DNA of 64,000 nucleotides from Penium margaritaceum (Eukaryota; Streptophyta; Zygnematophyceae; Desmidiales; Peniaceae), in contig SZWC01000033.1 in the NCBI GenBank assembly GCA_023375785.1, forward strand, positions 765,398-829,397, written 5' to 3'. The translations under genes were made by a program, and so were the position numbers. The notes under the pieces are model-generated. The model did not search any database, had not been told where the DNA came from, and worked only from the letters and a program-made list of their open reading frames with translations. Numbering within the stretch: the stretch's first letter is position 1; each line of letters starts with the position of its first letter. Of this stretch, positions 37,001-49,337 are shown in pieces.

Positions 37001-39227
37001 CTCCCTCTGACCATTTGTGACTCGTGTTATGAGTTGTCAATGTTGACCACACATAGTGGACTTCTTTGGTCATAGTCAGTGACATATGCATCCTTTGGTT
37101 GGTTACTGTGCACGCTAGCCACACTGTGCCACTACTTGTTGAAAATCTTTCTACCTGCTAGTTGATAACTAGTGTTCGCAACCCATGGTCTCTGCCACTG
37201 ACCATTTGTGACTCGTGGTATGAGTTTCCAACGTTGACCACACACTGTGAAATCCGTTTGGTCATAGTTTGTGACACATGCCTACTTTGGTTTCTCACTG
37301 TACATTGTTACCACGCCGTGTCATTACATATCGAAGGTCTTTGTGTTTTCTTGTTGACAGCTAGTGTTTCCAAACCATTGTTCTCCCCCATTTGACTATC
37401 TGTGATCCGGGCTGTGAGTTGTAAATGTTGACCACGTGAAGTGAAATTGTCTGTTCATTGTCAGTGACATATGCATACTTTGGTTGGTCACTGTGCATTA
37501 TAGCCACAATGTGCCTCTACATATCTAAGATATTTGTACTTGCTAGTCGATAACTAGTATTCACAACCCAATATCTTCCACCCTGACCATTTCTGACTCG
37601 TGTTATGAGTTGTCAAGGTTTACCACACTTAGTGCCATTATTTGGTCATGGTTAGTGACATATGCGTACTTTGGTTGGTCATAGTGCATGGTATCCACAC
37701 CGTGCCACAGCGTATTGAAGCTCCTTGTGCTTGCTTTTCGATACTTGGTGTTCCCCAACCATTGTTTCCCTCCTCTCACCATTTGTGACTCGTATTATGA
37801 GTTGTCAATGTTGACCACACACAGCAGATTTCTTTGGTCAAAGGCAGTACATATGCTTACTTTGGTCGCTCAGTGTGCATGGTAGCCACACCGTGCTACT
37901 ACTGACTGATGGTCGTTGTACTTCTTAGTTGAGAACTGATATCCCCATAGCATTGTTTTCTCCCCTAACCGTTTTGGACTTGTGTTATGGTTGGTCAACG
38001 TTGACCACCCATATTGAAATTCTCTCGTCATGATGAGTGACATATGCCTAGTTTGGTTGTTTGGTGTGTATATTAGCCACAGCGTGCCACTACATATTGA
38101 AGTTCCTTGTCCTTTCTAGTGGATACATATGGTTTCCAAACCGCTATCTCTCCCTCTGACCATTTGTGACTCGTGTTGTGAGTTGTCAATGTTGACCACA
38201 CATAGTGGACTTCTTCGGTCATACTCAATGATATATGCATCCTTTGGTTGGTCACTGTGCACGCTAGCAACACCGTGCCACCAGTTGTTGAAAAACTTTC
38301 TACTTGCTAGTTGATAACTAGTATTCCCAACCCATGGTTTCCCCCACAAACCAGTTGTGACTCGTGTTATGAGTTTTCAACGTTGACCACACACTGTGAA
38401 ATCCGTTTGGTCATGGTTTGTGACACATGCCTACTTTGGTTTGTTACTGTACATGGTTACCACGCTGTGTCATTACGTATCGAAGGTATTTCTGCTTTCT
38501 TTTTGACAGCTAGTGTTCCCAAACCATTGTTAGCCCCCTCTGACTATCTCTGACCCGTGTTGTGAGTTGTAAATGTTGACCACCTGAAGTGAAATTCTTT
38601 GTTCATGGTCAGTGACATATGCATACTTTGGTTGGTCACTGTGCATTGTAGCCACACTGTGCTACTACATATTGAAGGTATTTGTACTTGCTAGTCAAAA
38701 ACTAGTACTAAAAACCATTATACTCCACCCTGACCGTTTGTGAATCGTGTTATGAGTTGTCAAGGTTTACCATACTTAGTGCCATTATTTGGTCATGGTC
38801 AGTGACATATGCCTACTTGGTTGGTCATTGTGCATGGTATCCACACTGTGCCACAATGTATTGAAGCTCCTTGTGCTTCCTATTTGATACTTGGTGTTCC
38901 CAAACCATTGTTTCCCCCGTCTGACCATTTGTGACTCGTATAATGAGTTGTCAACATTGACTACACACAGCAGATTTCTTTGGTCAAAGGCAAAACATAT
39001 GCCTTCTTTGGTCGGTCATTGTGCATGGTAGCCACACCGTGCTACTACTGATTGAAGGGCATTGTACTTGCTAGTTGAAAACCGATATCACCAAGCCATT
39101 ATTCCCCCCTCTGACCATTTGTGACTCGTGCTATGGTTGGTGAATGTTTACCATCCATATTGAAATTGTTTGGCCAGGGTCAGTGACATATGCCTAGTTT
39201 GGTTGTTTGGTGTGCATACTAGCCACA
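31032..39227 (-). repeat. Inverted HOR run (seven units)
   Basis: Units end at 32,178, 33,323, 34,447, 35,595, 36,741, 38,081 and 39,227. Lengths are 1,145-1,148 bp except 33,324-34,447 (1,124 bp, a shortened M3) and 36,742-38,081 (1,340 bp, M6 doubled). The last unit grades into T-type variants: its M1 has GAAAACCGATATCACCAAGC. No gene or other element was seen. Confidence 0.9.
36742..37123 (-). repeat. Tandem doublet of M6 (right arm)
   Basis: Copies at 36,742-36,932 and 36,933-37,123 are almost identical, sharing CCTTTGGTTGGTTACTGTGC. The doublet lies about 4.1 kb from insert copy 3. The left-arm doublet lies about 3.7 kb from insert copy 2, and the difference equals the two monomers missing from T3. 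This makes the doublets homologous. Confidence 0.88.
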
Positions 39228-41204
39228 CCGTGCTACTACGTATTGAAGTTATTTGTCCTTTCTAGTCCATGCATAGGGTTCCCAAACCATTGTCTCTCCT
39301 GCTGACCATTTGTGACTTGGGTTATGAGTTGTCAATGTTGATCACGCATACTAGATTTCTTCATTCATAGTCAGTGACGTATTCATCCTTTGGTTGGTCA
39401 CTGTGCACGCTAGCCAGACCGTGCCACTTCTTGTTGAAATTGTTTGTACTTGGTGGTTGACAACTATTGTTCCCAATCCCATTGTTCCCCCCTCCGACCA
39501 TTTGTGACTTGTGTTATGCGTTTTCAGTATTGACCACACACTGTGAAATTCGTTTGGTCATGGTTAATGACATATACCTACTTTGGTTTGTCACTGTACA
39601 TGGTTACCACGCCATGTCACTACATGTTAAAGGTGTTTGTGCTTTCTGCTTAATAGCTAGTGTGCCCAAACCATTGTTAACCCCCTTTGACTATGTGTGA
39701 CTGGTGTTGTGAGTTGTCAACGCTGACCACATGAAGTGAAATTCGTTGGTCATGGTCAGTGACATATGCATACTTTGGTTGGTCACTGTGCATGGTAGCC
39801 ACGTTGTGCCACTACATATTGAAGGTATTTGTACTTGCTACTCGATAACTAGTATTCACAAACCACTGTATTCCACTCTGACCATTTGTGACTCATGTTA
39901 TGAGCTGTCAAAGTTTACCACACTTATTGACATTATTTGGTCATGATGAGTGACATATGCCTGCTTTGGTTGGTCATTGTGCATGGTGTCCACACCGTGC
40001 CACAACTTGTTGAAGGTCTTTGTGCTTGCTAGTTGATACCTGATGTTCCCAGACCATTGGTTCCACCTCTGACCTTTTGTGACTCGTGTTATGAGTTGTC
40101 AATGTTGACCAGACATAGTGGACTTCTTCGGGCATAGTCAGTGACATATGCATCCTTTGGTTGGTCACTGTGCACGCTAGCCACACCGTGCCACTCCTTG
40201 TTGAAAATCTTTCTACTTGCTAGTTGATAACTAGGGTTCCCAACCCATGGTTCCCCCCCTTGACCATTTGTGACTTGTGTTTTGTGTTTTCAACGTTGAC
40301 CACACACTCTGAAATCCCTTTGGTCATGGTTGGTGACATATGCCTACTTTGGTTTGTCATTGTTCATGGTTACCACGTCGTGTCACTACGTATCAAAGGT
40401 CTTTGTGCTTTCTTGTTGATAGATAGTGTTCCCAAACCATCGTTACCCCCCTCTGAATATCTATGACTCGTGTTGTGAGTTGTCAACATTGACCACATGA
40501 AGTGAAATTCTTTGTTCATGGCCAGTGACATATGCATACGTAGGTTGGTCACTGTGCATTGTCGCCACACTGTGCCACTACATATTGAAGGTATTTGTAC
40601 TTTCTAGCTGATAACTAGTATTGAATAACCATTATCTTCCACTTTGACCATTTGTGACTCGTGTTATGAGTTGTCGAAGTGTACCACACATGGTGACATT
40701 ATTTGGTCATGGTCAGTGACATATGCCTACTTTGGTTGGTCATCGTGCATGGTATCCACACCGTGCCAAAACTTATTGCAGCTCCTTGTGCTTGCTAGTT
40801 GATACTTGGTATTCCCAAACCATTGTTTCCCCCTCTGACCGTTTGTGATTCGTATTAGGAGTTGTCAACGTTGACCACACACTGGTAGTACCACACACAT
40901 AGTCTTTGGTCAAAGGCAGTACACATGCCTACTTTGGTCGGTCATTGTGCATGGTAGCCACACCGTGCTACTAGTGACTGAAGGTCGTTGTACTTGCTAG
41001 TTGGTATCTAGTATTCCTAAACCATTGTTTCCCCCTCTGACAATTCGTGACCAATGTTATCTGTTGTGAACGTTGACCACACATAGTAAAACTATTTGGT
41101 CATGGTAAGTGGCACATGCCTAATTTGGTTGGTCATTGTGCATGGTAGCCACACCATTCCACTACTTTCTAGTCAATAAATAGCAAAAGGTTTCTCCTTT
41201 CAAC
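39228..41204 (-). repeat. Satellite variant block T4 (inverted) plus remnant
   Basis: Read on the - strand from 41,153 downward, the order is M1', M2, M3, M4, M5, M6*, M3, M4, M5, M6, as in T1. M6* is recognised by GTTGATACCTGATGTTCCCA near 40,030-40,050. A monomer remnant (41,154-41,204) joins it to insert copy 3. Confidence 0.85.
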
Positions 41205-41717
41205 ACCAGGTCGGTTTTTGTTGATTTGTTACGCGTAGGTGTCTTCACTGGAATACTCCCTCCCACCCCCCTAGAGGGATGTTCCGTGGACGACCTGGAG
41301 GACAGATTTGCGACCGCAGTATGACACCCCCCTACCCCCCCACAGCTTAGGCTTGAAGGTAGAGTTAAAGTATCACAACTCGGCCGCCCCCCCCTCCCCC
41401 CCAGGTCGCGAGCCTGTTCTCTATTGCGCGTACGAGGATTCAAACCCAGGACCTACCGCTCCAGAATCTAACTCTATAAGCACTAAGCCAGCGCACATGG
41501 TGTTCATATGATGTCCAAATGACATTATAATGGTTCCTATGGGTAAAGGGCATAAAATAAGGGGGTGTAAGAGTAGAGGGTAGTTTTCAAAAGCATGAAT
41601 GATAACAAAGTTAGTTTAATCATAAAAAGATTGACGCAGACGGAAGTTCACATTTTGCAACTTTGAGCTTGAATAACCTCTCAACCATTGCTCCGATTGA
41701 CCAACCGTAAGAAGGAA
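41205..41717 (-). mobile_element. Insert element copy 3, ungapped reference copy
   Basis: This is the only copy of the insert without an N gap (about 513 bp). Read on the - strand it holds the AT-rich left part (ending near 41,510), the tRNA-like head, a G-run-rich body (the + strand shows four C runs of 6-8 between about 41,327 and 41,402), and the tail with TACGCGTAACAAATCAACA. Satellite joins it on both sides at the same monomer positions as in copies 2 and 4. No protein-coding capacity is supported. Confidence 0.78.
41423..41498 (-). other. tRNA-like Pol III promoter module in insert copy 3
   Basis: On the - strand TGGCTTAGTGC (41,480-41,490) matches the A-box and GGTTTGAATCC (41,436-41,446) the B-box, with the same spacing as in copy 2. 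This is a relic of a tRNA-derived promoter. Confidence 0.65.
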
Positions 41718-41960
41718 AGTTGACTACACACAGTGAAACTCTTTTTGTGATTTCCAGTGACACAAGCATACTTTGGTTGGTCATTGTGCATGGTAGCCAC
41801 ACCGTGCCACCACTTATCGAAGGTCTTTGTACTTGCTAGTTGATACCGAGTATTCCCAAACCATTGTTTCTCCCTCTNTTGACTACACACAGTGAAACTC
41901 TTTTTATGATATTCAGTGACACAAGCATACTTTGGTTGGTCATTGTGCATGGTAGCCACA
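41718..41960 (-). repeat. Edge monomers with a single-N join
   Basis: A partial edge monomer and part of M6' (41,718-41,877) are repeated after the lone N at 41,878. Both copies contain the edge word GACACAAGCATACTTTGG. The region is homologous to 18,485-18,569 beside insert copy 2. Confidence 0.8.
41878..41878. other. Single-N assembly join
   Basis: About 159 bp before the N (from 41,719) recur directly after it with few differences. The insert-flank edge monomer occurs once beside copies 2 and 4, so the doubling here is probably an unmerged overlap. Confidence 0.75.
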
Positions 41961-44900
41961 CCGTGCCACCACTTATCGAAGGTGTTTGTACTTGCTAGTA
42001 GATACCGAGTATTCCCAAACCATTGTTTCTCCCTCTACCCATTTTTTACTTGTATTATGAGTTGTGAACGTCGACCACACACACTAAACTTCTTTGGTCA
42101 TGAGAAGTGATGTATGCCTACTTGGGTAGGTCGTTGTGCACGGTAGTCACACCGTGCCAATACATACAAAACATGTTTGTACTTGCTAGAAGATACATAG
42201 TGTTTTGAAACCATGTTTTCCCCTTTCTGACCATTTGTGACTCATGTTATGGGTTGTTAACGTTGACCACCCTTATTGAAATTCTTTGTTCATGGTTTGA
42301 AAGACATTCCTTCTTTGGTTTGTCACTGTACATGGTTACCAGGCTGTGTTTTTACGTATCAAAGGTCTTTGTGCTTTCTCGTTGACAGCTAGTGTTCCCG
42401 AACCATTGTTAGTCCCCTCTGACTATCAGTGACTCGTGTTGTGAGTTGTAAATGTTGACCACATGAAGTGAAATTCTTTGTTCATGGTCAGTGACATATG
42501 CATACTTTGGTTGGTCACTGTGCATTCTAGCCACACTGTGCCACTACATATTGAAGGTATTTGTACTTACTAGTTGATAACTAGTAATAAAACACCATTA
42601 TCTTCCACCCTGACCATTTGGGACTCATGTTATGAGTTGTCAAGGTTTACCACACTTAGTGCCATTATTTGGTCAAAGTCAGTGACATATGCCTACTTTG
42701 GTTGGTCATTGTGCATGGAATCCACACTGTGCCACAACGTATTGAAGCTCCTTGTGCTTGCTATTTGATAGTCGGTGTTCCCAAACCATTGTTTCCCCCT
42801 CTGACCATTTGTGACTTGTATTATGAGTTGTCAGCGTTGTCCACACACAGCGGATTTCTTTGGTCAAAGGCAGTACATATGCCTACTTTGGTCGGTCATT
42901 GTGCATGGTAGCCACACTGTTCTACTACTGACTGAACGTCGTTGTACTTGCTAGTTGAGAACTGATATTCCCATAGCATTGTTTCCTCCCCTGACCGTTT
43001 TTGACTCGTGTTATGGTTGGTCAACGTTGACCACCCATATTGAAATTCTCTCATCATGGTCAGTGACATATGCCTAGTTTGGTTGTTTGGTGTGCATATT
43101 AGCCACACCGTGCCACTACGTATTGAAGTTCCTAGTCCTTATAGTCAATACATAGGGTTTCCAAACCATTGTCTCTTCCTCTAACCATTTGTGACTCGTG
43201 TAGTGAGTTGTTGATGTTTACCACACATAATGGACTTCTTCGGTCATAGTCAGTGACATATGCATCCTTTGGTTGGTCACTGTCCACGCTAGCCACACCG
43301 TGCCACTACTTGTTGAAAATCTTTCTACTTGCTAGTTGATAACTAGTGTGCCCAACCCATGGTTTCCCCCACTGACCAGTTGCGACTCGTGTTATGAGTT
43401 TTCAACGTTGACCACACACTGTGAAATCCGTTTGGTCATGGTTTGTGACACATGCCTACTTTGGTTTGTTAGTGTACATGGTTACCACACCATGTAATTA
43501 CATATTGAAGGTCTTTGTGCCTTCTTGTTGACAGCCAGTGTTTCCAAACCATTGTTAGCCCCCTCTGACTATCTCTGACCCGTGTTGTGAGTTGTAAATG
43601 TTGACCACATGAAGTGAAATTCTTTGTTCATGGTCAGTCACATATGCATACTTTGGTGGGTCACAGTGCATTGTAGCCACACGGTGCCACTACATATTGA
43701 AGTTATTTGTACTTGCTAGTCGACAACTAGTATTGACAAACCATTATCTTCCACCCTGACCCTTTGTGACTCTTGTTATGAGTTGTCAACGTTTACCACA
43801 CTTAGTGCCATTATTTGGTCATGGTCAGTGACATATGCCTACTTTGGTTGGTCATTCTGCATGGTATCCACACCGTGCCACAACGTATTAAAGCTTCTGG
43901 TGCTTGCTATTGGATACGTGGTGTTCCCAAACCATTGTTTTCCCCTCTGACCATTTGTGACTCGTATTATGAGTTGTCAATGTTGATCACACACAGCGGG
44001 TTTCTTTGCTCAAAGGCAGTACATATGCCTACTTTCGTCGGTCAGTGTGCATGGTTGCCATGCCATGCCACTACTGACTGCAGGTCGTCATACTTTCTCG
44101 TTGAGAAGTGATATTCCCATAACATTGTTTCCTCCCGTGACCGTTTTTGACTCTTGTTATGGTTGGTCAACGTTGACCACCCATACTGAAATTCCCTCGT
44201 CATGGTCGGTGACATATGCCTAGTTTTGCTGTTTGGTGTGCATATTAGCCACACCGTGCCACTACGTATTGAAGTTCCTTGTCCTTTCTAGTCGATACAT
44301 AGGGTTCCCAGACCATTGTATTTCCCTTTGACCATTTGTGACTCGTGTTATGAGTTGTCAATGTTGACCACACATAGTGGACTTCTTGGTCATAGTCAGT
44401 GACATATGCATCCTTTGGTTGGTCACTGTGAACGCTAGCCACATCGTGCCACTACTTGTTGAAAATCTTTCTACTTGCTAGTTGATAACTAGTGTTCCCA
44501 ATCCATGGTTTTCCCAACTGACCAGTTGTGACTCGTGTTATGAGTTTTCAACGTTGACCACTCACTATGAAATCCATTTGCTCATGGTTTGTGACACATG
44601 CCTACTTTGGTTTGTTACTGTACATGGTTACCACACCGTGTCATTACGTATTGAAGGTCTTTGTGCTTTATTGTTGAGAGCCACTATTTGCAAACCATTG
44701 CTAGCCCCCTCTGACTGTCTCTGACCCGTGTTGTGAGTTGTAAATATTGACCACATGAAGTGAAATTCTTTGTTCATGGTCAGTGACATATGCATACTTT
44801 GGTTGGTTACAGTGCATTGTAGCCACACTGTGCCACTACATATTGAAGGTATTTGTACTTCCTAGTCGATAAGTAGTATTCACAAACCATTATCTTCCAT

Positions 44901-46741
44901 CCTGACCATTTGTGACTCATGTTATGAGTTGTCAAGGTTTACCACACATAGTGCCATTATTTGGTCATGGTCAGTGACATATGCCTACTTTGGTTGGTCA
45001 TCGTGCATGGTATCCACACTGTGCCATAACGTATTGAAGATCCTTGTGCTTGCTATTTGATACTTGGTGTTCCCAAACCATTGTTTTCCCCTCTGACCAT
45101 TTGTGACTCGTATTATGAGTTGTCAATGTTGACCACATGCGGCGGGTTTCTTTGCTCAAAGGCAGTACATATGCCTACTTTCGTTGGTTATTGTGCATGG
45201 TTGCCACGCCGTGCTACTACTGACTGCACGTCGTTGTACTTTCTCGTTCAGAAGTGATATTCCCATAGCATTGTTTCCTCCCCCGACCGTTTTTGACTCG
45301 TGTTATGGTTGGTCAACATTGACCACCCATAATGAAATTCTCTCGTCATGGTCAGTAACATATGCCTATTTTGGTTGTTTGGTGTGCATATTAGCCACAC
45401 TGTGCCACTACGTATTGCAGTTCCTTGTCCTTTCTAGTCGATGCATAGGGTTCCCAAACCATCGCATCTCCCTCTGACCATTTGTGACTCGTGTTATGAG
45501 TTGTCAATGTTGACCACACATAGTGGACTTCTTCGTTCATAGTCAGTAAAATATGCATCCTTTGGTTGGTCACTGTGCACGCTAGCCACACCATGCCACT
45601 ACTTGTTAAAAATATTCCAACTTCCTAGTTGATAACTAGTGTTCCCAACCCATGGTTTCCCCACTGACCATTTGTGACTCGTGTTATGAGTTTTCAACGT
45701 TGACCACACACTGTGAAATCCGTTTGGTCATGGTTTGTGACACATGCCTACTTTGGTTTGTCACTATACATGGTTACCACGCTGTGTCATTACGTATCGA
45801 AGGTCTTTTTGCTTTCTTGTTGACAGCCAGTGTTCCCAAACCATTGTTAGCCCCCTGTGACTATCTGTGACCCGTGTTGTGAATTGTGAATGTTGACCAC
45901 ATGAAGTGAAATTCTTTGTTCATTGTCAGTGACATATGCATACTTTGGTTGGTCACTGTGCATTGTAGCTACACTGTGCCACTACATATTGAAGGTATTT
46001 GTACTTGCTAGTCGATAACTAGTACTCACAGACCATTATATTCCACCCTGACCATTTGTGACTCGTGTTATGAGTTGTCAAGGTTTACCACACTTAGTGC
46101 CATTATTTGGTCATGGTCAGTGACATATACCTACTTTGGTTGGTCATCGTGCATGGTATCCACACTGTGCCACAACGTATTGAAGCTCCTTGTGCTGCCT
46201 TTTTGATACTTGGTGTTCCCAAACCATTGTTTCCCCCTCTGACCATTTGTGACTCGTATTACGAGTTGTCAACGTTGACCACACACAGCGGATTTCTTTG
46301 GTCAAAGGCAGTACATATGCCTACTTTGGTTGGTCATCGTGCATGGTATCCACACTGTGCCACAACGTATTGAAGCTCCTTGTGCTGCCTTTTTGATACT
46401 TGGTGTTCCCAAACCATTGTTTCCCCCTCTGACCATTTGTGACTCGTATTACGAGTTGTCAACGTTGACCACACACAGCGGATTTCTTTGGTCAAAGGCA
46501 GTACATATGCCTACTTTGGTCAGTCATTGTGCATGCTAGCCACACCGTGCTAATACTGATTGAAGGGCGTTGTACTTTCTAGTTGAAAGCTGATATTCCC
46601 GAACCATTGTTCCCCCCCCCCTTCCTGACCATTTGTGACTCGTGTTATGGTTGGTGAACGTTGACCATCCATATTGAAATTATTTGGTCATGGTCAGGGG
46701 CATATGCCTACTTTGGTTGTTTGGTTTGCATAGTAGCCACG
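41961..46741 (-). repeat. Inverted HOR run between insert copies 3 and 4
   Basis: Units are 41,961-43,107 (with divergent M6' and M5' edge monomers), 43,108-44,253, 44,254-45,399 and 45,400-46,741 (1,342 bp, M2 doubled). Only four units separate the edge from T5. Between insert copies 1 and 2 the corresponding stretch is much longer. Confidence 0.9.
46165..46544 (-). repeat. Tandem doublet of M2 (right arm)
   Basis: Two 190-bp copies (46,165-46,354 and 46,355-46,544) share the private words CTTGTGCTGCCTTTTTGATA and CGTATTACGAGTTGTCAACG. As in the left-arm doublet at 10,459-10,838, one copy carries an M3-type head. The position relative to the nearest insert differs, so the two events look independent. 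Confidence 0.9.
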
Positions 46742-48722
46742 CCGTGCCACTACGTATTGAAGTTATTTGTCCTTTCTAGTCCATGCATAGGGTTTGCAAA
46801 CCATTGTTTCTCCCTTTGACCATTTGTGACTCGTGTTGTGAGTTGTCAATGTTGACCAAGCATACTGGATTTCTTCGGGCATAGTCAGTGACGTATTCAT
46901 ACTTTGGTTGATCACTGTGCACGCTAGCAAAACCGTGCCACTTCTTGTTGAAATTCTTTGTACTTGCTGGTTGAAAACTAGTGTTCCCAATCCATTGTTT
47001 TCCCCTTCCACCATTTGTGACTCGTTTTATGAGTTTTCAATATTGACCACGCACTGTGAAATTCGTTTGGTCATGGTAAGTGACATATGCCTACTTTGGT
47101 TTGTCACTGTACATGATTACCACGCCAAGTCACTACATATTAAACGTATTTGTGCTTTATGGTTAATAGCTAGTGTTCCCAAACCATTGTTATCCCCCTT
47201 TAACTATATGTGACTCGTGTTGTGAGTTGTCAACGCTGACCACATGAAGTGAAATTCGTTGGTTATGGTCAGTGACATATGCACACTTTGGTTGGTCACT
47301 GTTCATGATAGCCACACTGTGCCACTACATATTGAAGGTATTTGTTCTTGCTACTCGATACCTAGTATTCACGAACCATTGTCTTCCACTCTGACCATTT
47401 GTGACTTGTGTTATGAGCTGTCAACGTTTACCACACTTGTTGACATTATTTGGTCATGGTCAGTGACATATGCCTACTTTGGTTGGTCATTTTGCATGGT
47501 ATGCACACCATGCCTCAACTTGTTGAAGGTCCTTGTGCTTGCTAGTTGATACCTGATGTTCCCAGACCATTGGTTCCTCCTCTGACCATTTGTGACTCGT
47601 GTTATGAGTTGTCAATGTTGACCACACATAGTGGACTTCTTCGGTCATAGTCAGTGACACATGCATCCTTTGGTTGGTCACCGTGCACGCTAGCCACACC
47701 GTGCCACAACTTTTTGAAAATCTTCCTACTTGCTAGTTGATAACTAGTGTTCCCAACCCAATGTTTCCCTCTGACCATTTGTGACTCGTGTTTTGCGTTT
47801 GCAACGTTGACCACACACTCTGAAATCCGTTTGGTTATGGTTAGTGACATATGCCTTTTTTGGTTTGTCATTGTACATGCTTACCACGTCGTGTGACTAC
47901 GTATCAAAGGTCTTTGTGCTTTCTTGTTGATAGATAGTGTTCCCAAACCATTGTTACCCCCTCTGAATATCTATGACTCGTGTTGTGAGTTGTCAACATT
48001 GACCACATGAAGTGAAATTCTTTGTTCATGGTCAGTGACATATGCATACATTGGTTGGTCACTGTGCATTGTAACCACACTGTGCCACTACATATTGAAG
48101 GTATTTGTACTTTCTTGTCGATAACTAGTATTGAGAAACCATTATCTTCTACTCTGACCATTTGTGACTCGTGTTATGAGCTGTCAAAGTGTACCACACA
48201 TGGTAACATTATTTGGTCATGGTCAGTGACATTTGCCTACTTTGGTTGGTCATCGTGCATGGTATCCAGATTGTGCCAAAACTTATTGCAGCTTCTTGTG
48301 CTTGCTAGTTGATACTTGGTGTTCCCAAACTATTGTTTCCCCCTTTGACCATTTGTGACTCGTTTCATGAGTTGTCAACGTTGACCGCACACAGCGGATT
48401 TCTTTGGTCAAAGCTAGTACACATGCCTACTTTGGTCGGTCATTGTGCATGGTAGCCACACTGTGCTAATACTGACTGAAGGTTGTTTTACTTGCTAGTT
48501 GGTATCTACTATTCCCAAACCATTGGTTTCCCCTCTGATAACTCGTGACCGATATTATGGGTTGTGAATGTTGACCACACATAGTAAACTTATGTGGTCA
48601 TGGTAAGTGGCACATGCCCAATCTGGTTGGTCATTGTGCATGGTAGCCACATTGTTCCACTACTTGTTTAAATTATTTGTACTTGCTAGTCAATAAATAG
48701 CAAAATGTTTCTCCCTTTGATA
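46742..48722 (-). repeat. Satellite variant block T5 (inverted) plus remnant
   Basis: Ten monomers (46,742-48,651, about 1,910 bp) show the T order on the - strand. M6* is marked by GTTGATACCTGATGTTCCCA near 47,540-47,565. The remnant 48,652-48,722 joins it to insert copy 4 as at T4. Confidence 0.85.
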
Positions 48723-49337
48723 CCAGGTCGGTTTTTGTTGATTTGTTACGCGTAGGTGTCTTCACTGGAATACTCCCTCCCACCCCCCCTAGAGGGATGT
48801 TCCGTGGACGACCTGGAGGACAGATTTGCAACTGCATTATGACACCCCCCCTACCCCCCCGCGGCTTAGGCTCAAAGGTAGAGTTGACGTATCACAACAC
48901 CCCCCCCCCCCCCCNNNNNNNNNNNNNNNNNNNNNNNNNNNNNNNNNNNNNNNNNNNNNNNNNNNNNNNNNNNNNNNNNNNNNNNNNNNNNNNNNNNNNN
49001 NNNNNNNCCCCCCCCCCCCCCCAGGTCGCGAGCCTATTCTATATTGCGCGTATGAGTATTCAAACCCAGGACCTACCGCTTAAGAATCTAACTCTATAAA
49101 CACTAAGCCAGCGCACATGGTGTTCATATAATGTCCAAATGACATTATAAGAGTTCCTATGGGTCAAGGGCATAAGATAAGGGGGTGTAAGATTAGAGGG
49201 TAGTTTTCAAAAGTATGAATGATAACAAAGTTAGTTTAATCATAAAAAGATTGACGCAGACAGAATTTCAAATTTGGCAACATTGAGCTTGAATAACCTC
49301 TCAACCATTGCTCCGATTGACCAGCCGTAAGAAGGAA
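48723..49337 (-). mobile_element. Insert element copy 4 (tRNA-related, SINE-type), gapped
   Basis: Homologous to copy 3 throughout, including the tail with TTTGTTGATTTGTTACGCGT on the + strand, the C-run body, the tRNA-like head (- strand, about 49,043-49,118, with B-box complement 49,056-49,066 and A-box complement 49,100-49,110) and the AT-rich part (to about 49,337). A gap interrupts the C runs. The flanking satellite joins are the same as at copy 3. Confidence 0.75.
48915..49007. other. Assembly gap of 93 N within a C run
   Basis: Fifteen C's stand on each side (48,900-48,914 and 49,008-49,022). In the ungapped copy 3 the equivalent place is two runs of eight C's split by one T. The missing sequence is therefore probably short and mostly C. 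Confidence 0.85.
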
